Positions 47,253-57,473 of a stretch of 64,000 nucleotides of DNA are shown here, one piece after another; the stretch's first letter is position 1; every line of letters begins with the position of its first letter. This DNA is from Lysobacteraceae bacterium (GTDB taxonomy: Bacteria; Pseudomonadota; Gammaproteobacteria; Xanthomonadales; Xanthomonadaceae): the NCBI GenBank assembly GCA_031263725.1, contig JAISFF010000032.1:35439-99438 (forward strand). Direction: 5' to 3'. The notes beneath the pieces were generated by a model. That model was not told the DNA's origin, did no database searches, and was given only the letters and a program-made list of their open reading frames with translations. The position numbers and the translations under genes were made by a program.

Positions 47253-49637
47253 TCAGTTGCGCAGGGGCTTGCCGGTCTTCAGCATATGCATGACGCGGGC
47301 CTGGGTCTTTTCTTGCTGTCCCAGTTCCACGAAATGCTTGCGTTCGAGCTTGAGCAGCCATTCTTCGTCGACCAGCGAACCGCGATCGACCTGCCCGCCG
47401 CAGAGAACCTCGGCGATGCGGGAAGCGATTTCGTAGTCGTATTCGCTGATGAAGCGGCCCTCCAGCATGTTGACCAGCATCATCTTCAGGCTGGCGATGC
47501 CGACATCGCCAGCCACGCGGATGCGGCGTGCCGGCATCGGCGGACGGTAGCCGCCTTCGTACAGCGCGGAGGCTTCCTGCCTGGCGATGTACAGCGCCTC
47601 GTAAGTGTTGTAGACGACCTTGTCGGTCGCGCGCAGCAGGCCGTACTCCTTGGCTTCCAGCGCCGAGGTCGAGACCTTGGCCATGGCCACCGTTTCGAAG
47701 TAGCGCTTCAGTTCCGCGAAAACGTCGCCGTTCGGACCGGCCGCCTGCGAGGCGCGCACCGCGATTTCCTTCAGGCCGCCACCGGCGGGCAACAGGCCGA
47801 CGCCGGCCTCGACCAGGCCGATATAGCTTTCCAGTGCGGCCACGGTCTTGGCGCTGTGCATCTGGAACTCGCAGCCGCCGCCGAGGGCGAGGCCGCGCAC
47901 CGCCGCCACGACCGGCACCAGCGAGTACTTGATGCGCATGCTGGTGGCCTGGAAGTTGGCGACCATGGCTTCGAACGCGCCCGACTGGGCCAGCAGGCCC
48001 ATGGCGCCCTTGAGATCGGCGCCGGCCGAGAACGGCTCCTTGTTCTGCCAGATCACCAGCCCCTTGAAGTCGCGTTCGGCACGACCGACCGCCTCCTGCA
48101 GGCCGTCGAGCACCTGGTCGGAAACGGTGTTCATCTTGGTTTTGAAGCTGACCACGGCGACATCGTCGCCATCGGTCCACATCCGCATGCCGTCGTTCTC
48201 GAACACCGTCTGGCCCTGCGGGAACACCTCGCCGAACATCGGGTCGGGGAAGCGCTGGCGCTTGTAGACCGGCAGCGAGGAGCGCGGGATCTGGGTGTTG
48301 CGGGCCGGGCTGTAGGCGCCCTCGGCGTTGTAGACGCCGCTGCGGCCGTCGAAGACCCAATCCGGCAATGGCGCATTGCTCATTGCCTTGCCCTTGCCGG
48401 TGTCGTCGGCCACGACGATGTCGTCGGCGATCCACTGCGCGATCTGCTTCCAGCCCGCAGCCTGCCAGGTTTCGAACGGGCCGAGCGACCAGCCGTAGCC
48501 CCAGCGGATCGCCAGGTCGACATCGCGCACGGTTTCGGCGATATCGGCCAGGTGGTAGGCGCTGTAGTGGAAGAGGTCGCGGAACATCGCCCACAGGAAC
48601 TGGGCCTGCGGATGCTTGCTGGCGCGCAGGGCCTGGAACTTCTCGACCGGGTTCTTGATCTTCAGTATCTCGACCACTTCCGGAGCGGCGCCGCGATCGG
48701 CCGGACGGTAGTCCTGCTTCTCCAGGTCCAGCACCATGATGTCCTTGCCGACCTTGCGGAAGATGCCCGCGCCGCTCTTCTGGCCCAGCGCGCCCTTGGC
48801 GATCAGCGCGTCCAGCCATTTCGGCGACTTGAAGAACACATACCACGGATCATCCGGCAGGGTGTCGGCCATGGTCTTGATGACGTGGGCCATGGTGTCC
48901 AGGCCGACCACATCGGAGGTGCGGTAGGTGGCCGACTTGGGACGACCGATCAGCGGACCGGTCAACGCATCGACTTCGTCGAAGCCGAGGCCGAAATTCA
49001 TCGTGTGATGGATCGTCGCCAGGATCGAGAACACACCGATGCGGTTGCCGATGAAGTTCGGCGTGTCCTTGGCGTAGACCACGCCCTTGCCGAGGTTGGT
49101 GGTCAGGAAGGTTTCCAGTCCTTCCAGCACGGCACGGTCGGTGGTGCGGGCCGGAATCAGCTCGGCCAGATGCATGTAGCGCGGCGGATTGAAGAAGTGC
49201 ACGCCGCAGAAGCGACCGCGCAGAGATTCTGGCAGGACATCGGCCAGCTTGTTGATGCCCAGGCCGGAGGTGTTGCTGGCCAGGATCGCGTGATCGGCGA
49301 TATAGGGGCCGACCTTCTTGTACAGGTCCTGTTTCCAGTCCATCCGTTCGGCGATGGCTTCGATGACCAGATCGCAGCTCTTCAGCAGCTCCAGCCCGCT
49401 GTCGTAGTTGGCCGGCACGATGGCTTCGGCCAACTGCTTGCTGGCCAGGGGGGCGGGCTTGAGCTTGCCGAGGTTGCCGATGGCCTTGAGCACGATGCCA
49501 TCGAGATTGCCGTCCTTGGCCGGCAGGTCGAACAGCACCGTATCGACATCGGCGTTGGTCAGATGTGCCGCGATCTGGGCGCCCATGACACCGGCTCCCA
49601 GCACCGCAGCGCGGCGTATTAGCAATTTATTGGACAT
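47253..49637 (-). CDS. 3-hydroxyacyl-CoA dehydrogenase / enoyl-CoA hydratase
   Basis: 794 residues. Unlike E. coli FadB, the NAD-binding dehydrogenase domain is N-terminal ('AVLGAGVMGAQIAAHL', 'CDLVIEAIAE', 'GVHFFNPPRYMHL') and the enoyl-CoA hydratase domain is C-terminal ('LVIWQNKEPFSAGADLKG', 'VRGLALGGGCEFQMH', 'VEAGVGLLPAGGG'). The order is that of the FadN type. First gene of the pair; start at 49637 fixed by the beginning of the Rossmann fold. Confidence 0.93.
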   Translation of the reverse strand: MSNKLLIRRAAVLGAGVMGAQIAAHLTNADVDTVLFDLPAKDGNLDGIVLKAIGNLGKLKPAPLASKQLAEAIVPANYDSGLELLKSCDLVIEAIAERMDWKQDLYKKVGPYIADHAILASNTSGLGINKLADVLPESLRGRFCGVHFFNPPRYMHLAELIPARTTDRAVLEGLETFLTTNLGKGVVYAKDTPNFIGNRIGVFSILATIHHTMNFGLGFDEVDALTGPLIGRPKSATYRTSDVVGLDTMAHVIKTMADTLPDDPWYVFFKSPKWLDALIAKGALGQKSGAGIFRKVGKDIMVLDLEKQDYRPADRGAAPEVVEILKIKNPVEKFQALRASKHPQAQFLWAMFRDLFHYSAYHLADIAETVRDVDLAIRWGYGWSLGPFETWQAAGWKQIAQWIADDIVVADDTGKGKAMSNAPLPDWVFDGRSGVYNAEGAYSPARNTQIPRSSLPVYKRQRFPDPMFGEVFPQGQTVFENDGMRMWTDGDDVAVVSFKTKMNTVSDQVLDGLQEAVGRAERDFKGLVIWQNKEPFSAGADLKGAMGLLAQSGAFEAMVANFQATSMRIKYSLVPVVAAVRGLALGGGCEFQMHSAKTVAALESYIGLVEAGVGLLPAGGGLKEIAVRASQAAGPNGDVFAELKRYFETVAMAKVSTSALEAKEYGLLRATDKVVYNTYEALYIARQEASALYEGGYRPPMPARRIRVAGDVGIASLKMMLVNMLEGRFISEYDYEIASRIAEVLCGGQVDRGSLVDEEWLLKLERKHFVELGQQEKTQARVMHMLKTGKPLRN

Positions 49638-49657
49638 ATCGGGAGAAGTCCTGTGGT

Positions 49658-50299
49658 TTATGAAAGGGAAGTGGGAGAAGCCGCCTGGAAACCGGCGGCG
49701 GTGAATTGAATCAGCTCTTTCGCGGCCCGGTTGCGATACGCGCTCGGATCGGTATCGGGCGGCAGTCGGGACGAGTCGGAATCGGCCATGATGTAAGTCA
49801 GGGCGCCCGTCAGGAAATCCAGCCGCCAATAGAGTTCGTCCTTGCCCAGCGCGGGCAGGCATTCGGCGATGGCCTTGCTGAAGCTGCGCAGGACATGGCC
49901 GTACTGCTCGGACAGGAACTGGCGCAGGTTGCCAGCGTGCTCGGCATAGACGCGGGCCACGACCCGGATGAAGGCATCATCGCCATCATCGTTTTGCGCC
50001 AGCGCCAGAGCGGGTTCGATGAAAGCCGCCAGAATCGGCTCCAAGGCCCCCGGCCGTTCGCGCCGCGCCGCTTCCAGGAGCGTCATCCGCTGCGACGACA
50101 GTTCATCCATTCTGCGCCTAAATACTTCATTTATAAGGTTTTCTTTCGATCCGAAATAGTAGTTGACCGCAGCGATGTTGACGTTGGCCCTGCGTGTCAC
50201 CTGGCGCAGGGAAGTGCCGGCGAATCCATGCGCGGCAAACAACTCTTCGGCGGCCCCAAGGATGCGGTCCCTGGTCGGAAAGGGGTCTGACTTGCTCAT
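49658..50299 (-). CDS. TetR-family regulator, PsrA-like
   Basis: 213 residues. N-terminal helix-turn-helix 'TRDRILGAAEELFAAHGFAG' and 'TSLRQVTRRANVNIAAVNYYFGSKENLI' is close to PsrA, the fatty-acid-responsive repressor of beta-oxidation genes in Pseudomonas and Xanthomonas. It sits just upstream of, and on the same strand as, the beta-oxidation pair, and has a matching operator in front of itself, so it likely controls itself and that operon. Confidence 0.85.
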   Translation of the reverse strand: MSKSDPFPTRDRILGAAEELFAAHGFAGTSLRQVTRRANVNIAAVNYYFGSKENLINEVFRRRMDELSSQRMTLLEAARRERPGALEPILAAFIEPALALAQNDDGDDAFIRVVARVYAEHAGNLRQFLSEQYGHVLRSFSKAIAECLPALGKDELYWRLDFLTGALTYIMADSDSSRLPPDTDPSAYRNRAAKELIQFTAAGFQAASPTSLS

Positions 50300-50311
50300 C
50301 GGCCACTTGAA

Positions 50312-50327
50312 TCAAACGATTGTTTGA
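50312..50327. promoter_or_regulatory. Probable PsrA operator
   Basis: TCAAACGATTGTTTGA: arms TCAAAC and GTTTGA pair perfectly around a 4-base centre. This fits the known PsrA recognition pattern (G/C)AAAC-N2-4-GTTT(G/C). It is 13 bases upstream of the start codon of the PsrA-like gene, so repression by its own product is expected. Confidence 0.7.
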
Positions 50328-50512
50328 TATTACCCGGGGTCTTGGAGCATGGTCAATTTGCATTGCAGCGGCGGCATCCGGCGCTGTGCAAAATGAACGA
50401 AATGAGGTTAAAATACACCGCTAAATCTTCAGTCTAAGTCCGCGTTTTGACGCGGGTTTTCCACCAGATCGGGACCCATCCGCAGGTCCGTTCATCTTCA
50501 GAGGGTATATCC

Positions 50513-50938
50513 ATGGCATTGGAACGCACGCTGTCCATCATCAAACCCGACGCCGTCGCAAAAAACGTGATTGGTCAAATCTATGCGCGTTTTGAAAATG
50601 CGGGTCTGAAAATCGTGGCGGCCAAGATGAAACACCTGTCGCGCAAGGAAGCCGAAGGCTTTTACGCCGTGCATCGCGAGCGTCCTTTCTTCAATGCCCT
50701 GGTTGAATTCATGATCTCCGGTCCGGTGATGATCCAGGTGCTGGAAGGCGCAGGCGCCATCGCCAAGAATCGCGAATTGATGGGCGCGACCAATCCGAAG
50801 GAAGCGGCGACCGGTACGATTCGTGCCGACTTCGCCGATTCCATCGATGCCAATGCCGTGCACGGGTCCGACGCCGCCGAAACCGCGGCGGTGGAAATCG
50901 CTTATTTCTTCGCTTCCACCGAGCTTTGCCCGCGCTGA
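50513..50938 (+). CDS. ndk: Nucleoside diphosphate kinase
   Basis: 141 residues. Transfers phosphate among NTPs through His117 in 'NAVHGSDA'. Starts '[15 protein letters not shown]'. Conserved neighbour rlmN follows after 8 bases. Confidence 0.98.
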   Translation: MALERTLSIIKPDAVAKNVIGQIYARFENAGLKIVAAKMKHLSRKEAEGFYAVHRERPFFNALVEFMISGPVMIQVLEGAGAIAKNRELMGATNPKEAATGTIRADFADSIDANAVHGSDAAETAAVEIAYFFASTELCPR

Positions 50939-50946
50939 GGAACCGA

Positions 50947-52104
50947 GTGAGCGCCGTCCTTTCCAGACAGAATCTCTTCGAGCTCGACAGGGAGGGCATG
51001 GAGTGTTTTTTTGCCGAAACACTCGGCGAGAAGCGCTACCGCGCCCACCAGGTCATGAAGTGGATTCATCACCGTCATGTCACCGATTTCGAGGAGATGA
51101 CGGACCTGGGCAGGGTGTTGCGGAGCAGACTCGCATCCGTGGCGGAAGTGCTTCCGCCACAGGTGCATTTCGACAGGCCTTCGTCCGACGGCGCGCACAA
51201 GTGGCTGCTGGGCATGGATGCGCGCAATGCCATCGAAATGGTTTACATCCCCGACAAGGGACGCGGCACCCTGTGCGTTTCCTCGCAGGTGGGCTGCGCG
51301 CTGAACTGCCAGTTCTGTTCCACGGCCACGCAAGGATTCAATCGCAATCTTTCCACCGCCGAGATCATCGGACAGGTCTGGGTGGCGGCGCGTCATCTCG
51401 GCAATGTGCCGCATCGTCAGCGCAGGCTGACCAATGTGGTGATGATGGGGATGGGTGAACCGCTGATGAACTTCGATAACGTCGTGCGTGCCATGAACAT
51501 CATGCGCGACGACTTGGGTTACGGACTGGCCAACAAGCGCGTGACATTGTCCACCGCCGGCGTCGTACCGATGATCGACCGGTTGGCCGAAGTCTGCGAC
51601 GTTTCGCTGGCGGTATCGTTGCATGCGCCGAACGACGATATCCGCACCGAGCTGGTGCCGCTCAACAGGAAGTACCCGATCGCCGAGCTGATGGATGCGT
51701 GCAAGCGCTATGCCATGAGCAGGAAGGGCACATCGATCACGTTCGGATATACGCTGATGAAAGGCGTCAATGACCAGCCCGAGCATGCGCACCAGCTGGC
51801 GCGGTTGATGAAGCGGTTCGACAACGCGGTACAGATGAAGGATGCCGGCAAGGTCAACCTGATTCCGTTCAATCCGTTCCCCGGAACCCGTTACGAGCGC
51901 GCCGACGAGGCGGGCATCCGGAATTTTCAGAAGGTCCTGCTGGACGCGGGTGTATTGGCCATGGTGAGGCGCACTCGAGGCGATGACATCGATGCGGCCT
52001 GTGGACAGTTGAAGGGACAGGTGATGGACCGTACCCGCAGGCAGACCGAATTCCAGCGCAGCCTGGATCGGCGGGCGGATGATAATAGATATGAAGTGGC
52101 TTGA
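50947..52104 (+). CDS. rlmN: Dual-specificity 23S rRNA/tRNA adenine-C2 methyltransferase RlmN
   Basis: 385 residues. Radical SAM enzyme that methylates A2503 of 23S rRNA and A37 of some tRNAs. Cluster cysteines Cys117, Cys121, Cys124 in '[15 protein letters not shown]'; '[19 protein letters not shown]' follows; the catalytic Cys is in '[13 protein letters not shown]' near the C-terminus. Start is GTG at 50947, with GAGGAA before it, eight bases after ndk. Its last codons overlap the next gene. Confidence 0.96.
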   Translation: MSAVLSRQNLFELDREGMECFFAETLGEKRYRAHQVMKWIHHRHVTDFEEMTDLGRVLRSRLASVAEVLPPQVHFDRPSSDGAHKWLLGMDARNAIEMVYIPDKGRGTLCVSSQVGCALNCQFCSTATQGFNRNLSTAEIIGQVWVAARHLGNVPHRQRRLTNVVMMGMGEPLMNFDNVVRAMNIMRDDLGYGLANKRVTLSTAGVVPMIDRLAEVCDVSLAVSLHAPNDDIRTELVPLNRKYPIAELMDACKRYAMSRKGTSITFGYTLMKGVNDQPEHAHQLARLMKRFDNAVQMKDAGKVNLIPFNPFPGTRYERADEAGIRNFQKVLLDAGVLAMVRRTRGDDIDAACGQLKGQVMDRTRRQTEFQRSLDRRADDNRYEVA

Positions 52105-52897
52105 TTTCCGGGTTTTCCTGCCTTGCCTGATGCTCGCGCTGATGACCGGCTGTGGCAACAAGGCCACGCGTCCGCCCAAGGTCGAGCGGCAGATTGCGCC
52201 GGAGTACCGGTTCCGTGACAGCGCGCAGACCAAAAGCCGGATTGACTTCCGGCAGAACCTGGAGCGCGCCGCGCAAAATCTCTCGATCGGCCAGCTCGAC
52301 GATGCCGAGCGAAACGTGCGCGCGGCGTTGAGGATCGATCCGCGTTCGGCCGATGCCTACACCATGCAGGCCATCATTGATGGCCGCCGCGGCGACAACA
52401 ATGCGGCTGGCGAGAATTATCGCCGTGCCGCCGACCTGGAGCCCAAGCGCGGCGAAGTGCTCAACAACTACGGCGCCTGGCTGTGTTCCAACGGCTATCC
52501 GGCCGAGGCGCTGGTCTGGTTCGACCGCGCGCTGAACGATCCGAATTACTCCACGCCGGCAGCGGCGCTGGCCAACGCGGGCGGTTGCGCGCTGGAAACC
52601 GGGCAGTATGACCGCGTGGAATCGAATCTGCGGCAGGCGCTCGATCTGGAGCCGAGCAATGCCTATGCATTGATGAGCATGGCCAAGGACGAGTATCGGC
52701 TTCAGCGCTATTTCCAGGCCAGAGCTTTCATCGAGCGTCGGATTTCGGCTGCGCCCGTCAATCCGTCTGTGTTACAACTTGCAATCCAAATCGAAGAAAA
52801 GCTTGGCGACGGGACTGCCGCCAATCGTTATCGGCAACGGCTTCGGGCGGAGTTTCCGGAAGCGGCGGCTGTCAATTCCGAGAGCAATCCGTCGTGA
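52091..52897 (+). CDS. pilF: Type IV pilus biogenesis lipoprotein PilF/PilW
   Basis: 268 residues. Lipobox 'LMTGC' gives Cys21 for lipidation; the remainder is a TPR array ('[20 protein letters not shown]', 'GARAALR..', '[16 protein letters not shown]', '[19 protein letters not shown]'). Pilotin that lets secretin PilQ assemble in the outer membrane. The start at 52091 lies inside the last codons of rlmN (14-base overlap). Confidence 0.92.
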   Translation: MKWLDFRVFLPCLMLALMTGCGNKATRPPKVERQIAPEYRFRDSAQTKSRIDFRQNLERAAQNLSIGQLDDAERNVRAALRIDPRSADAYTMQAIIDGRRGDNNAAGENYRRAADLEPKRGEVLNNYGAWLCSNGYPAEALVWFDRALNDPNYSTPAAALANAGGCALETGQYDRVESNLRQALDLEPSNAYALMSMAKDEYRLQRYFQARAFIERRISAAPVNPSVLQLAIQIEEKLGDGTAANRYRQRLRAEFPEAAAVNSESNPS

Positions 52898-53769
52898 ATC
52901 ACAAGTCTGATTCAAACACACGGGGAAACGCCGAGCTTGGCGGCGGGGTGCTGCGTGAAGCGCGCGAGGCAGCCGGGCTGGGCTTGCAGGAAGCCGCGCG
53001 ACGCCTGCATACGACGATCCATATCGTCGAAGCCCTGGAAAATGGACAGTGGGAGCGCCTGGGTGCGCCGGTTTTCGTGCGTGGCCAGTTGCGTAGCTAC
53101 GCCAAGCTGCTGGGCGTGGATGCCGATACGGTGTTACAACAGGTTCCGGTTGGGCGGGTGGAGTCTTCCGAACTGGTCAGCCGCAGCCATACGCCGTACT
53201 ACCAGACCCTGCTGCAGAACACGACCCGGCGCCTGGTCTATGTGGTGTTCACAATCGGGTTCGTGGTTCCAGTGTGGTACGCGACCCGCTCGCACTTCGG
53301 CAGCGAAGCGCCTTCCGCGGCCGTTTCACTGGATGTGGTGCCGCCGATTCCTTCAGTGGCCGTGGCAGGCAATGCCTCTGTCGATGGCGCGACTGTGCAG
53401 GAACCTGTGACGCCGCCGCAGAACCGTCCGCTGCCGAGTGCCGATTCGGTACCCTATATCGCATCGCTGACGCCGCTCCCGCGTCCCATGCCGGCGGTGA
53501 ACAACGCCGTGCTGTCGCTGAGTTTCAGGGGAGACAGCTGGATCAAGGTGTCCGCTCCGGACGGCAAGGTGATCGAACAGGGACTGATGAAACCAGGCGA
53601 TCATCGCAGTTATGAAGCGGGAACCGTGGCACGGGTCGTACTGGGCAACTCGACCGAGGTCGACGTTCAGCAAGGTGGCCAGACAGTGGACCTGTCGCGG
53701 TTCCGGCGGGCGAATGTGGCCAGCTTTGCGGTATCCTCTGCGGGCGTTGTGACTTCCACGGCCGAATAG
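52894..53769 (+). CDS. rodZ: Cytoskeletal protein RodZ
   Basis: 291 residues. N-terminal helix-turn-helix that binds MreB ('GGVLREAREAAGLGLQEAAR' and 'RLHTTIHIVEALENGQWERL'), one membrane helix ('LVYVVFTIGFVVPVWYAT'), and a periplasmic C-terminal DUF4115 beta domain ('LSLSFRGDSWIKVSAPDGKV'). GTG at 52894 overlaps the pilF stop by four bases. Confidence 0.93.
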   Translation: MNHKSDSNTRGNAELGGGVLREAREAAGLGLQEAARRLHTTIHIVEALENGQWERLGAPVFVRGQLRSYAKLLGVDADTVLQQVPVGRVESSELVSRSHTPYYQTLLQNTTRRLVYVVFTIGFVVPVWYATRSHFGSEAPSAAVSLDVVPPIPSVAVAGNASVDGATVQEPVTPPQNRPLPSADSVPYIASLTPLPRPMPAVNNAVLSLSFRGDSWIKVSAPDGKVIEQGLMKPGDHRSYEAGTVARVVLGNSTEVDVQQGGQTVDLSRFRRANVASFAVSSAGVVTSTAE

Positions 53770-53835
53770 CCGGCGAAGCCGCTTTCCGAAAACATATCCA
53801 TCCACCCCTCCGATGGCGGGGGCGAGAGAGTCTGC

Positions 53836-54474
53836 ATGGCGATTGATGATTTGCTCGATGAGTACGAACAAAGTGAACGTGTCCGCAGTTGGCTGAGGAA
53901 AAATGGCGCCGGAATCATCGGCGGCGTCGTTCTGGGTATCGCGGTGATCTGGGGATACCAGCAATGGAAGAATCATCAGGCGCGACAGGCGCACGATATC
54001 TATTCGCGGTACGAAGAAGTGCTGAAGCAGATCGGCGACGGAGACCTGGAGAAGGCCGGCGCGGGTTTCACCGCTCTCAATAGCGACAGCCACCATATGT
54101 ACGCCACGCTGGCGGCGCTGCAGCTGGCCAGGGCGCAGGTCAATGCGGACAAGCTTGATGACGCGATCGCGACCTTGCGCGCGACCCGGGCGGATCCCGT
54201 GCTGCAACCGCTGGTCAACCTGCGCCTGGCGCGCCTGTTGCTGCAGACCGACAAGGTCGATGAGGCCTTGACCGTGCTCGGTCAGGCCGACGACAGCGCC
54301 AGCCTGGAGGCGCGCGCCGACGCATTGCTGGCCCAGGGCAAGCGTGACGAGGCCCGCGATACGTACAGCAAAGCATTGAACGGACTGGATGTCGCCTCGG
54401 CGCAGCGGAATCTGATCGAGCTGAAGCTCATCGATGCCGGCGGCAGCGTACCCAAGCCCGCAGAACCCATTTAA
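53836..54474 (+). CDS. yfgM: YfgM-type ancillary SecYEG translocon protein
   Basis: 212 residues. Starts with the family signature 'DDLLDEYEQSERVRSWLRKN', one membrane helix ('GIIGGVVLGIAVIWGYQQW') and a periplasmic TPR-like domain. Partner of the SecYEG-PpiD chaperone. In the standard place before bamB. Confidence 0.92.
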   Translation: MAIDDLLDEYEQSERVRSWLRKNGAGIIGGVVLGIAVIWGYQQWKNHQARQAHDIYSRYEEVLKQIGDGDLEKAGAGFTALNSDSHHMYATLAALQLARAQVNADKLDDAIATLRATRADPVLQPLVNLRLARLLLQTDKVDEALTVLGQADDSASLEARADALLAQGKRDEARDTYSKALNGLDVASAQRNLIELKLIDAGGSVPKPAEPI

Positions 54475-54489
54475 CGGAGGCGCGGATCC

Positions 54490-55677
54490 ATGAGGTTGAA
54501 AGGTATCGCGGCGGTTGCCGCACTGGCGGTCGCACTGTCCGGCTGCAGCACCGTCAAGGGCTGGTTCGGCGGCAAGAAGAACGAGGCCAAAAAGGCGACG
54601 GAGCCTGCGGAGCTGGTCGATTTCACGCCTTCGGTGACGGTGGAAAGATTGTGGACCGCCAATGCGGGCGATGGCGGCAAGCACCTGGGATTGCGGCAGG
54701 GTCCGGTGGTGGCGGACGGCAAGGTCTTCGCGGCGGCGGTGACCGATGGTGTTCGTGCCTTCGATCTGCATACCGGCAAGCTGGTCTGGCAGTACCAGCA
54801 GGATCGCAAGTCGAGAATGCGCCTTTCCGGCGGCCCCGGCGTGGGTGGCGGCTTGGTCGTCGTAGGCAGCCTGGATGGCGATGTGGTCGCCCTCGATGCG
54901 GAAACCGGCACCGAGCAGTGGCGCGCGACGGTGCCCAACGAGATCATCGTGCCGCCACTGGTCGCCCAGAACACCGTATATGTCCGCAGCAACGACGGTC
55001 GCGTCACCGCGTTCGACGCGGTCACGGGTAATCGCCTGTGGTTCAATGCGCAGGAAATGCCCAGCCTGACGGTACGCGGCAATGCGTCACTGACGCAGGG
55101 ACCGGGCTTCATCTTTGTCGGTAACGACGACGGTACGCTGGCTGCCCTGACGATGCAGGATGGACGGCCGTTGTGGGAGTTGCCGATCGCGATGCCGGAA
55201 GGCCGTACCGAGCTGGAGAGAATGGTCGATATCGACAGCGCCCCGGTGCTGGAAGGTGCAACGATCTATGTCAGCAGCTATGGCAACCAGACTCTGGCAC
55301 TGGATGGTCCGAGTGGTCGGCCGCTCTGGCAAAGCGCACGCGGCGGCATCGGCGGGTTGGGAGCTTCCTCGGCCAGCCTGCTGCTCAGCGACAACGGCGG
55401 CTCGGTCTATGCGCTGGACAAGATCAACGGCTCGGCAACCTGGTCACAGCCGGCACTGGCGCGACGCTTGCCCACGGGCCCTGCGGTGCAGGGCGACTAT
55501 GCGGTGGTGGGTGACTTCGACGGTTATGTGCATTGGCTGAAGCTGGAAAACGGCGAGGTGGCCGCGCGCGCGCGCGCCGGCGGCAAGCCGATCCAGGCCC
55601 AGCCGGTGGTGGCGGACGGTATTCTGATCGTGCAGAACATCGAAGGCCGTCTGACCGCGTTCCAGCTCAAATACTGA
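54490..55677 (+). CDS. bamB: Outer-membrane assembly lipoprotein BamB
   Basis: 395 residues. Lipobox ALSGC (Cys19), then a short Lys-rich linker and an eight-bladed PQQ-type beta-propeller ('[17 protein letters not shown]', '[18 protein letters not shown]', '[17 protein letters not shown]', '[15 protein letters not shown]'). Scaffold of the BAM complex. Confidence 0.95.
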   Translation: MRLKGIAAVAALAVALSGCSTVKGWFGGKKNEAKKATEPAELVDFTPSVTVERLWTANAGDGGKHLGLRQGPVVADGKVFAAAVTDGVRAFDLHTGKLVWQYQQDRKSRMRLSGGPGVGGGLVVVGSLDGDVVALDAETGTEQWRATVPNEIIVPPLVAQNTVYVRSNDGRVTAFDAVTGNRLWFNAQEMPSLTVRGNASLTQGPGFIFVGNDDGTLAALTMQDGRPLWELPIAMPEGRTELERMVDIDSAPVLEGATIYVSSYGNQTLALDGPSGRPLWQSARGGIGGLGASSASLLLSDNGGSVYALDKINGSATWSQPALARRLPTGPAVQGDYAVVGDFDGYVHWLKLENGEVAARARAGGKPIQAQPVVADGILIVQNIEGRLTAFQLKY

Positions 55678-55699
55678 TATCCGGAGGAACCTCGTCGTG

Positions 55700-57100
55700 A
55701 TGCTGCCACTGGTCGCCCTGGTCGGACGGCCGAATGTCGGCAAGTCGACGCTGTTCAATGCGCTCACGCGCACGCGTGATGCGTTGGTGCACGACCAGCC
55801 CGGCGTGACCCGGGACCGCAACTACGGTATCTGCCGGCTGTGCGAGGAAACGCCTTTCGCGCTGGTCGATACGGGCGGCATAGCGGGCGACGAACAGGGT
55901 CTGGCGGGCGCGACCGCCCACCAGGCCCGCGCCGCGGCCGCCGCGGCCGATCTGGTGCTGTTCATCGTGGACGGACGCGAAGGCGCCTCGGCGCTGGACG
56001 ACGAGATACTGTCCTGGCTGCGCAAACTGGCGCGGCCGACTCTGCTGGTCATCAATAAGATCGACGGCACCCACGAAGCGATGGTGCGTTCGGAATTCGC
56101 CCGCTACGGGTTTTCGGATGTGCTGGCGATATCGGCCGCGCACCGGCAGGGCATCGACGATCTGGCCGACGAGATTCTCGGGCGATTGCCGGAACAGGGC
56201 GAGGCGCCCGTGCCGGACGACGATCCGGGGCGGATCAGGATCGCGTTCGTCGGACGCCCGAATGTCGGCAAGTCCACCCTGGTCAACCGCCTGCTTGGCG
56301 AAGAGCGCGTGATCGCCTCGGATGTTCCCGGTACGACGCGCGATTCGATCTCGGTGGATATGGAACGTGACGGCCGGCCTTACCGGCTGATCGATACCGC
56401 AGGATTGCGGCGCCGTTCCAGGATCGAAGCGGCGGTGGAAAAATTCAGCGTGGTCAAGACGCTGCAGGCCATTGAGCAGGCTCAGGTCGCGGTGCTGCTG
56501 ATCGATGCCAGCGAGGGCGTGACCGACCAGGACGCCAGCATCCTCGGCGCCATCCTGGACGCGGGGCGCGCGCTGGTCATCGCGGCCAACAAGTGGGATG
56601 GCTTGACGACCTATCAGCGGCAGCAGGCCGAGGCGCTGTTGACGCGCAAGCTGGGATTCGTGCCCTGGGTCGAGCCGGTCCGCATTTCCGCCAAACATGG
56701 CTCGGGATTGCGCGAGTTGTTCTCGGCCATCCATCGTGCCCATGCTTCGGCGCTGCGCGAGCTCGGCACCAGCGAGGTGACCCGGGCGCTGGAAGCCGCC
56801 TACGAGGCCAATCCGCCGCCGAGCATTCGCGGCCATGTGTCCAAATTGCGTTTCGCCCATCCGGGCGGCAACAATCCGCCGACCATCGTGATCCACGGCA
56901 ACCGCCTCAAGGATCTGCCGGATTCTTACAAGCGCTATCTGGAGAATTTCTTCCGCAAGCGTTTCAACCTGGTGGGCACTCCGGTGCAACTGGTCTTCCG
57001 GGAAGGCCACAACCCTTACGAAGGCAAGAAGAACGAGCTCAACGAACGGCAGCAGGCCAAGCGTCGGCGCATGCTGCGGCACGTCAAGAAGCGCGATTGA
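55700..57100 (+). CDS. der: GTPase Der (EngA)
   Basis: 466 residues. Two GTPase domains in tandem, first G1 'GRPNVGKST' at 9-17, second at ~185-193, then the KH-like domain ('[28 protein letters not shown]'). Helps assemble the 50S subunit. ATG at 55700 with GGAGG upstream; a GTG one codon before is in frame. Confidence 0.97.
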   Translation: MLPLVALVGRPNVGKSTLFNALTRTRDALVHDQPGVTRDRNYGICRLCEETPFALVDTGGIAGDEQGLAGATAHQARAAAAAADLVLFIVDGREGASALDDEILSWLRKLARPTLLVINKIDGTHEAMVRSEFARYGFSDVLAISAAHRQGIDDLADEILGRLPEQGEAPVPDDDPGRIRIAFVGRPNVGKSTLVNRLLGEERVIASDVPGTTRDSISVDMERDGRPYRLIDTAGLRRRSRIEAAVEKFSVVKTLQAIEQAQVAVLLIDASEGVTDQDASILGAILDAGRALVIAANKWDGLTTYQRQQAEALLTRKLGFVPWVEPVRISAKHGSGLRELFSAIHRAHASALRELGTSEVTRALEAAYEANPPPSIRGHVSKLRFAHPGGNNPPTIVIHGNRLKDLPDSYKRYLENFFRKRFNLVGTPVQLVFREGHNPYEGKKNELNERQQAKRRRMLRHVKKRD

Positions 57101-57142
57101 CCGCCGTTGTACGGATAACCGAGGACTCCGAGCGCCAGAGGA

Positions 57143-57423
57143 ACCCACCTGCGCATCTACGACAAGGTGGCGCTTGCTGTCGGGCTTGCCTCGGTCCGTC
57201 GGATTCGAACCGGTTTCCGCCCCGCCCCGGGGGGACTGGCCACATTCGCCGCATCAATGCTGGCGCGGCCCCAATCGATCCGGTCGTGCCCACGTGAACG
57301 GCGCAACAATGCGGCACGGTCATCCACGCAATGACGGCGTCCCCCTTTGGGGGAGGGGGTAAACACCGGAATCAGCGGCTCGAGTGCCGACCAGAGTTCG
57401 TGACTGATTTTGCGTCTTGCCAT
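57143..57423 (-). pseudogene. IS5-family transposase remnant
   Basis: Minus strand: N-terminus 'MARRKISHELWSALEPLIPV' and 'FTPSPKGGRR', then a large internal deletion, then 'DWGRASIDAANVASPPG' and, after a frameshift, 'TGSNPTDRGKPDSKRHLVVD'. These three blocks occur in that order in IS5-type (IS427-like) transposases, whose middle is missing here. The end of the element seen at 5.3 kb is of the same type. The rest of the gap between der and the TetR gene shows no gene. Confidence 0.8.
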
Positions 57424-57473
57424 GCCTCGCAGCATACGTTGCGTAGGCATCACGTCTGGTTGTGTTGGTGGCT

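Noticed and set aside
46617..49622. 1001-codon plus-strand open frame
   Set aside because: Antisense shadow of the beta-oxidation genes; no similarity to any protein family.
57185..57215. tRNA T-arm-like sequence (GGTTCGAATCC on the minus strand)
   Set aside because: It codes for the conserved GSNPTDRG block of the IS5 transposase relic; no acceptor or anticodon stem around it.
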